From Hydrocarboniphaga sp. (GTDB lineage: Bacteria; Pseudomonadota; Gammaproteobacteria; Nevskiales; Nevskiaceae), in the NCBI RefSeq assembly GCF_028291725.1, contig NZ_JAQGNT010000058.1, positions 1 through 35,567 on the forward strand: a stretch of DNA of 35,567 bases, in the 5' to 3' direction. Numbering within the stretch: position 1 is the first letter of the stretch; every line of letters begins with the position of its first letter. The notes below the pieces were generated by a model. It worked only from the letters and a program-made list of their open reading frames with translations. It did no database searches and had not been told where the DNA came from. Of this stretch, positions 31,899 through 35,567 are shown piece by piece. Both the position numbers and the translations under genes were made by a program.

Positions 31899-31917
31899 AG
31901 CTGATATATCGTTAGCT
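31899..31917. promoter_or_regulatory. 19-bp inverted-repeat operator, site 6 (divergent SDR / MFS promoter)
   Basis: AGCTGAT-N5-GTTAGCT, in the 239-bp region between the divergent SDR (31738) and MFS (31978) starts. It lies 60 bp from the MFS start. The similarity extends outward one or two bases (TG and TA before AGCT). One protein bound here could control both directions. Confidence 0.6.
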
Positions 31918-31977
31918 TATGAGTGCGGACACGAGCCGCCATCCATTACAAAAATCGACGGGCGAGGAGAAACGAAG

Positions 31978-33360
31978 ATGCCGACGGCCTTTCTGCCGAC
32001 AGGCGCGGCGCGTTATCGCTGGTACGTGCTGGCGGTGCTGACCGCGGTGCAAACCTGCCATGTGCTCGATCGCACCATCATCATGCTGATCATGGAGCCC
32101 GTGCGCGCGGAGTTTCATCTCACCGACGGCCAACTCGGCCTGCTGGCGGGCCTGGCCTACGGCATCGCCTACTCGGTGGCCGCGGCACCGCTGGGCTTAT
32201 TGGCCGATCGCATCAGCCGGCGCAATCTGCTGGCCGCGGCGCTCACGATCTGGAGCGGCCTTACCGCGCTGGCGGGTTTCGCGCAGAACTACAGCACGCT
32301 GCTGCTGAGCCGCATGGCCGTGGGCACCGCCGAAGCCGCGGGCAGCTCCACGCAGATGTCGATGCTGTCGGACTACTTTCCGGCGCGCGAGCGCTCGACG
32401 GCGGTGGGCCTCTGGTATCTGAGTTCGGCCGTAGGCACCACGCTCACCTTCCTCGCCGGCGGCTACGTGGCGCAGCATCACGGCTGGCGTGCGGCGTTCT
32501 TCATGGCCGGCATCCCGGGCTTTCTGGTCGCGATGCTGCTGCTGGCCACGGTGCGCGAACCGCAGCGCGGCGCCTCCGACGAATCGGCCGCGGCGCCGCC
32601 GCCTGCGATGTCTGCCATGCAAGGCCTGCGCTACGTCGCCAGCCGCCGCGGCGTGCTGCACTGCATGGCCGGCATTATCGTCGTGTCGATCACCATGACC
32701 TCGTTCGCCGCGTGGATCGCCTCGTTCCTGCAGCGCGAGCACGGCCTGCCGCTGGCGCAGGCCGGCGTGATCGCGGCGATTGCCTTCGGCGTGTTCGGCG
32801 CCATCGGCGGCTCGGTGTCCGGCGCCTTTGTCGACTGGCGCACGCGCCGCAGCGGCGGTGTGTATCGGCCCGCGCGTTCGGCGCGCATGAGCATGATCAC
32901 CGTGCTGGTATCGGCCGTGATCGGTGTGGCAGCACTGCTGGTGCATGCCACGCCCCTGGCGGTCGGCCTGGTGTTTGCCTACGGGCTGTGCTTCATGGCG
33001 CACAACGGGCCGGCCAATAGTTTGCTGCTGTCGCTGGTGGGGCCGCAGGTGCGCGGATTCACGGTGTCGTCGCTGCAGATCGGCACCAACCTGATCGGCT
33101 CCGGCATGGGCCCTTTCGTCGTCGGCGCGGTCAGCGACCGCGTGGGTTCGCTGGGCACAGCCATGGCGCTGGCGCTGCTGCTCAACCTGTGGGCGGCCTG
33201 GCACTTCTGGCGCGCGTCGCGGCATGCGGCCGCGGATCTGCAGCGTTTGCAGGAGGGGCATCAGTTCCCACCCGAAGTCTCGCTGTGTCGGGGTTCACGC
33301 CTCGCCGACAGTCGATTGGCGTGTCTCGTTCAGGCCGTCTTCCACACCAGAGGCAGGTAG
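31978..33360 (+). CDS. MFS transporter (spinster-like)
   Basis: Twelve-helix inner-membrane secondary transporter, 460 aa. The N-terminal half has VLDRTIIMLIMEPVRAEFHLTDGQ, the loop 2-3 signature GLLADRISRR and the TM4 motif RMAVGTAEAAGS, then ARERSTAVGLW and PGFLVAMLL. A charged central loop separates two six-helix halves. GAGGAG precedes the ATG. Members of this branch are often found in gene sets for aromatic or polycyclic compounds in proteobacteria; whether it imports or exports is not visible. The last 31 nt overlap the 3' end of P450 no. 3 on the opposite strand. The final ~35 residues are hydrophilic and unlike family ends, a possible loss of the original stop. Confidence 0.92.
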   Translation: MPTAFLPTGAARYRWYVLAVLTAVQTCHVLDRTIIMLIMEPVRAEFHLTDGQLGLLAGLAYGIAYSVAAAPLGLLADRISRRNLLAAALTIWSGLTALAGFAQNYSTLLLSRMAVGTAEAAGSSTQMSMLSDYFPARERSTAVGLWYLSSAVGTTLTFLAGGYVAQHHGWRAAFFMAGIPGFLVAMLLLATVREPQRGASDESAAAPPPAMSAMQGLRYVASRRGVLHCMAGIIVVSITMTSFAAWIASFLQREHGLPLAQAGVIAAIAFGVFGAIGGSVSGAFVDWRTRRSGGVYRPARSARMSMITVLVSAVIGVAALLVHATPLAVGLVFAYGLCFMAHNGPANSLLLSLVGPQVRGFTVSSLQIGTNLIGSGMGPFVVGAVSDRVGSLGTAMALALLLNLWAAWHFWRASRHAAADLQRLQEGHQFPPEVSLCRGSRLADSRLACLVQAVFHTRGR

Positions 33361-34655
33361 GTCACCCCGTTGACTTGCCCGGTGGCGGTGCGCACCTGCT
33401 CGCCCGGCGCGATCGAGAACTCGGGGATGCGCTTGAGCCATTCCTCCAGGAAGATCGCGAGTTCCATGCGCGCCAGCAGCGCGCCGGCGCAGCGGTGGAT
33501 GCCGAGGCCGAACGAGGCATGGCGGTCGGCCTTGAACGGGGCGGTGAAGTCGACGGCTAGCGGATTCACATGCCGGCGTTCGTCGACGCCGTAGAGGCCG
33601 TTGGGAATATGGATCATGTCGCCCTTCTTCAGGCGCACGCCGTCCATCACGCAGTCGCGCGCGACCAGGCGCGACAGGTTGACGATACCGTAGCGGCGCA
33701 TCAGTTCGTCGATCGCGCCGGGGATCAGATCGGGATGTTCGATCAGCTGCTGGCGATGGCCCGGGTTCTCGGCCAGGAACTTGGTCATGAAGGCGAGCAT
33801 GGCCGCCACCGTGTCGAGCCCGCCGAACAGGATCACCGTGAGCATGCCCTGGATTTCGGCATGCGTGAGCGGGCGGCCCTGCACGCTGCCGTTGACGATG
33901 GCACTGAACAGATCGTTGCCCGGCTCCGCGCGGCGCTTGCGAATCCAACCTTCGATGTAGTTGTTGGTCTTGAGGAACGACGACAGGATGTGCAGCGCGT
34001 TCTTGGAGCGCACCGCGGTTTCGGTCCAGTCCAGCAGCTTCTCGCGGTCTTCCATGGGCAGGTTGACCAGCTTCAGGAAAATCGCGATCGGCAGGCGCTT
34101 GGCGCATTCTGAGATGAACTCGCAGCGGCCGTTGGGCAGCATCGCGTCGATGATCTCGACGGTGAGTTCGTGGATGCCGGGCTTCATCGCGGCGACCGCC
34201 TTGGGCGTGAACCAGGTCATCACCAGCGCGCGGTAATGCTGGTGGTCGGGCGGATTGGCTTCGATCGGCAGCAGGCGCAGCGGCTTGGAGCCGCGCGGCA
34301 GGATCACTTCGTTGCTCGAAAACGTTTCGGGATCGCGCAGCACCACGTCGATGAGTTCGGCGCGCGTCACCACCCAGTGGCCGCCCTTGCGCGGCGTCCA
34401 GAACAGGCTGGGGCCGTCGTGCAGGCGCTTCCAGGCCGCGTGCACGTCCACCTCGGCGCCTTCCATGTTGGCGAAGTCGAAATCGACCACGCGATCGGCC
34501 GGCACGTGGTCGGGCCTGGAGCTGATCTCCCTGGGCGCGTTGAGCGCCAGCCAGATGCCCTTGCCGATCTGGCTCGCGGTCCATTGCCAGGACTCGATCA
34601 GCTGCGCGCCGGTGGAGCGGGGCTTGGTGGTGATCGTTGCGGTTGCGGTTTTCAT
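33330..34655 (-). CDS. Cytochrome P450 no. 3
   Basis: Soluble bacterial P450, 441 aa from ATG 34655 (an ATG at 34667 is also possible). The heme loop is FGLGIHRC389AGALLAR, the I-helix motif is FGGLDTVAAM, and ExxR lies in DELMRRYG. It is longer at the N-terminus and more distant from P450s no. 1 and 2, which resemble each other. It is transcribed towards the MFS gene and away from a TetR gene with two operator dyads between the starts, so it is very probably regulated by that TetR rather than by the 19-bp-repeat regulator. A fatty-acid, terpene or steroid substrate is possible; redox partners are not nearby. Confidence 0.93.
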   Translation of the reverse strand: MKTATATITTKPRSTGAQLIESWQWTASQIGKGIWLALNAPREISSRPDHVPADRVVDFDFANMEGAEVDVHAAWKRLHDGPSLFWTPRKGGHWVVTRAELIDVVLRDPETFSSNEVILPRGSKPLRLLPIEANPPDHQHYRALVMTWFTPKAVAAMKPGIHELTVEIIDAMLPNGRCEFISECAKRLPIAIFLKLVNLPMEDREKLLDWTETAVRSKNALHILSSFLKTNNYIEGWIRKRRAEPGNDLFSAIVNGSVQGRPLTHAEIQGMLTVILFGGLDTVAAMLAFMTKFLAENPGHRQQLIEHPDLIPGAIDELMRRYGIVNLSRLVARDCVMDGVRLKKGDMIHIPNGLYGVDERRHVNPLAVDFTAPFKADRHASFGLGIHRCAGALLARMELAIFLEEWLKRIPEFSIAPGEQVRTATGQVNGVTYLPLVWKTA

Positions 34656-34680
34656 GCTGATTTCCATGTGCGGTTTATAA

Positions 34681-34716
34681 GGACGTTACCGTCCTATTAA
34701 ACGGACTATAGTGTCC
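34681..34716. promoter_or_regulatory. Tandem GGAC-N6-GTCC operators between P450 no. 3 and TetR
   Basis: Two 14-bp dyads of identical form: 34681-34694 (with flanking A and T, AGGACG...CGTCCT is a perfect 6-bp arm pair) and 34703-34716. Their centres are 22 bp apart, about two helical turns, so two dimers could sit on the same DNA face. They fill the space between the divergent starts and are typical of TetR operators. Autoregulation plus control of the P450 is the natural reading. Confidence 0.65.
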
Positions 34717-34746
34717 TATGGTTGCCGCCGCAAGGCTCGCGCTAAA

Positions 34747-35430
34747 ATGTCGGCCATGCCATCCCGATCCCCCACGCGGCCCGCGTCCGCAGACAAGCCG
34801 GCGCGCGCCGCACCCAAGCGCCGGCCGCGCGGCCGGCCCTCGCATGCCGATGCGGTGCGCTTCCGCGAAGATGTGCTCGGCATCGCGCTGGAAGTGTTCC
34901 TGGAGCAGGGCTATGCGGGCGCGAGCATGGATGGCATCGCGCGCCGCGCGAAGGTCAGCAAGAACACCGTCTACCTGCAGTACAAGACCAAGAACGAGCT
35001 GTTCCGCACCGCGGCACTGCACGGCCTGGTGCGCGTGCGCAGCGAACTCGATACCTCCATCCACGGCGACCAGCCGCTGCAGTCGGTGCTGCTGAGCATC
35101 GTGCGCCAGGTGCAGACGCTGGCGGCGGACCCGGGCTTGCGCGGGCTCGCACGGCTGCTGATCGCCGAGTCGCAGCGCTTTCCCGATATCGCCGCGGCAA
35201 TGCTCGATGAGGTCGCGCACCTGTTCGAGCCGGTGACGGTCTACCTGCGGCAGGCGGTGCGCGACGGCCTGCTGCGCGTGCCTGACCCGGCGGCCGCGAC
35301 GCTGGACCTGGCGATCCTGGCGATGGGCGGCTTTAACTTCCTCCTGTCCGAGCCGCCGACCTCAGCGGCGGTACTCAGGAAACGTGCGGGCAGCGTGGTC
35401 GCGTTGCTACTCGACGGCTGGCGGCCGTAG
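34747..35430 (+). CDS. TetR/AcrR family transcriptional regulator
   Basis: A 227-aa repressor-type regulator. A basic, Pro/Arg-rich N-terminal tail (residues 1-35, KRRPRGRPS) precedes the helix-turn-helix: VLGIALEVFLEQGYAGASMDGIARRAKVSKNTVYLQYKTKNELF. A TetR_C-like ligand domain follows (LRGLARLLIAESQRFPDIAAAM). The frame is open back to a GTG at 34711, but that codon lies within the operator, so ATG 34747 (or 34756) is preferred. It diverges from P450 no. 3, its probable target, through the tandem GGAC-N6-GTCC sites. Ligand unknown, likely the P450 substrate or product. Confidence 0.93.
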   Translation: MSAMPSRSPTRPASADKPARAAPKRRPRGRPSHADAVRFREDVLGIALEVFLEQGYAGASMDGIARRAKVSKNTVYLQYKTKNELFRTAALHGLVRVRSELDTSIHGDQPLQSVLLSIVRQVQTLAADPGLRGLARLLIAESQRFPDIAAAMLDEVAHLFEPVTVYLRQAVRDGLLRVPDPAAATLDLAILAMGGFNFLLSEPPTSAAVLRKRAGSVVALLLDGWRP

Positions 35431-35497
35431 GGCGGGTGCAACCCCAATGGCACTACCTTAAGCGTTGCAGTCCCTTCTCCCGCTTGCGTTCGATGCT

Positions 35498-35544
35498 GCC
35501 CCGAAGGGGCGGATGAGGGGCTGTTCGGCGGGAAGAAGCCCCTC
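35498..35544. repeat. Hairpins after TetR gene (terminator / dispersed repeat)
   Basis: GCCCC-GAA-GGGGC (35498-35510) and GAGGGGCT (35515-35522) / AGCCCCTC (35537-35544) form two adjacent stems. The CCCTCACCCGG...CGCTCCGCGCCACCCTC style at the window edge resembles dispersed intergenic repeats of many proteobacteria, probably continuing beyond the window. They may end the tetR transcript. Confidence 0.5.
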
Positions 35545-35567
35545 ACCCGGCGCTCCGCGCCACCCTC

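Noticed and set aside
1-35567. CRISPR arrays, tRNA or rRNA genes, prophage or toxin-antitoxin genes
   Set aside because: No regularly spaced direct repeats, cloverleaf sequences or recognisable phage or toxin-antitoxin proteins were seen in any frame.

Overview
The window is GC-rich DNA that looks like the chromosome of a Gram-negative proteobacterium. A TonB-dependent outer-membrane receptor requires an outer membrane, and the REP-like dyads and codon use fit a high-GC gammaproteobacterium such as the Nevskiales/Solimonadaceae. A sphingomonad cannot be excluded, and the taxonomy is inference only. There are no rRNA, tRNA, CRISPR, phage or intact transposase genes. The window is almost wholly coding, with 27 complete protein genes, one gene remnant, one MITE-like insertion and several dyad-symmetric elements.

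Layout. (1) 1-8192: a TetR regulator, then a plus-strand operon: Rieske oxygenase, old-yellow-enzyme reductase, KstD/fumarate-reductase-like flavoprotein, AttH/CrtC-like lipocalin-fold protein, DUF2834 membrane protein and an ACAD10/LvaA-type phosphotransferase. (2) 8223-13918: SnoaL-like protein, AveC-like membrane protein, a VWA (NorD-like) and AAA+ (NorQ/CbbQ-like) pair, and cytochrome P450 no. 1. A 162-bp MITE-like insertion sits in frame at codon 4 of the VWA gene. (3) 13919-15225: a minus-strand TetR gene followed by the first ~23 codons of a gene cut off by the P450, then a long leader. (4) 15226-22395: P450 no. 2, a second AveC-like membrane protein, an AraC regulator, an unusual 6PGDH-type dehydrogenase fused to a carboxymuconolactone-decarboxylase-like domain, and the TonB receptor. 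(5) 22486-31738, minus strand: two SDRs, an epimerase-like SDR, sulfotransferase; VOC protein, sulfotransferase, HsaA-like flavin monooxygenase; alkyl-sulfatase-like MBL protein, SDR. (6) 31978-35430: an MFS transporter, P450 no. 3 (minus) and a divergent TetR regulator with two tandem operators.

How the genes may work together. The contents (TonB uptake, MFS transport, three P450s, a Rieske oxygenase, an HsaA-like monooxygenase, OYE and KstD-like flavoproteins, several SDRs, a kinase of the hydroxyacyl type, sulfotransferases and a sulfatase-like protein) suggest oxidative breakdown or remodelling of a large polycyclic lipid such as a steroid, terpenoid or similar. The substrate cannot be read from sequence. 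No ferredoxin, ferredoxin reductase or flavin reductase is encoded here, so electron donors must come from elsewhere.

The strongest new signal is regulatory. A 19-bp inverted repeat, ARCTGAY-N5-RTCAGYT with small variations, occurs six times, each in the promoter region of a different transcription unit on both strands (894, 8223, 15069, 26328, 29576, 31899). This ties nearly the whole 31 kb into one apparent regulon. Other points of interest are two AveC-like proteins in P450 operons, a MoxR-VWA metallochaperone-type pair next to a P450, the dehydrogenase-CMD fusion and a sulfatase homologue with an eroded metal site.
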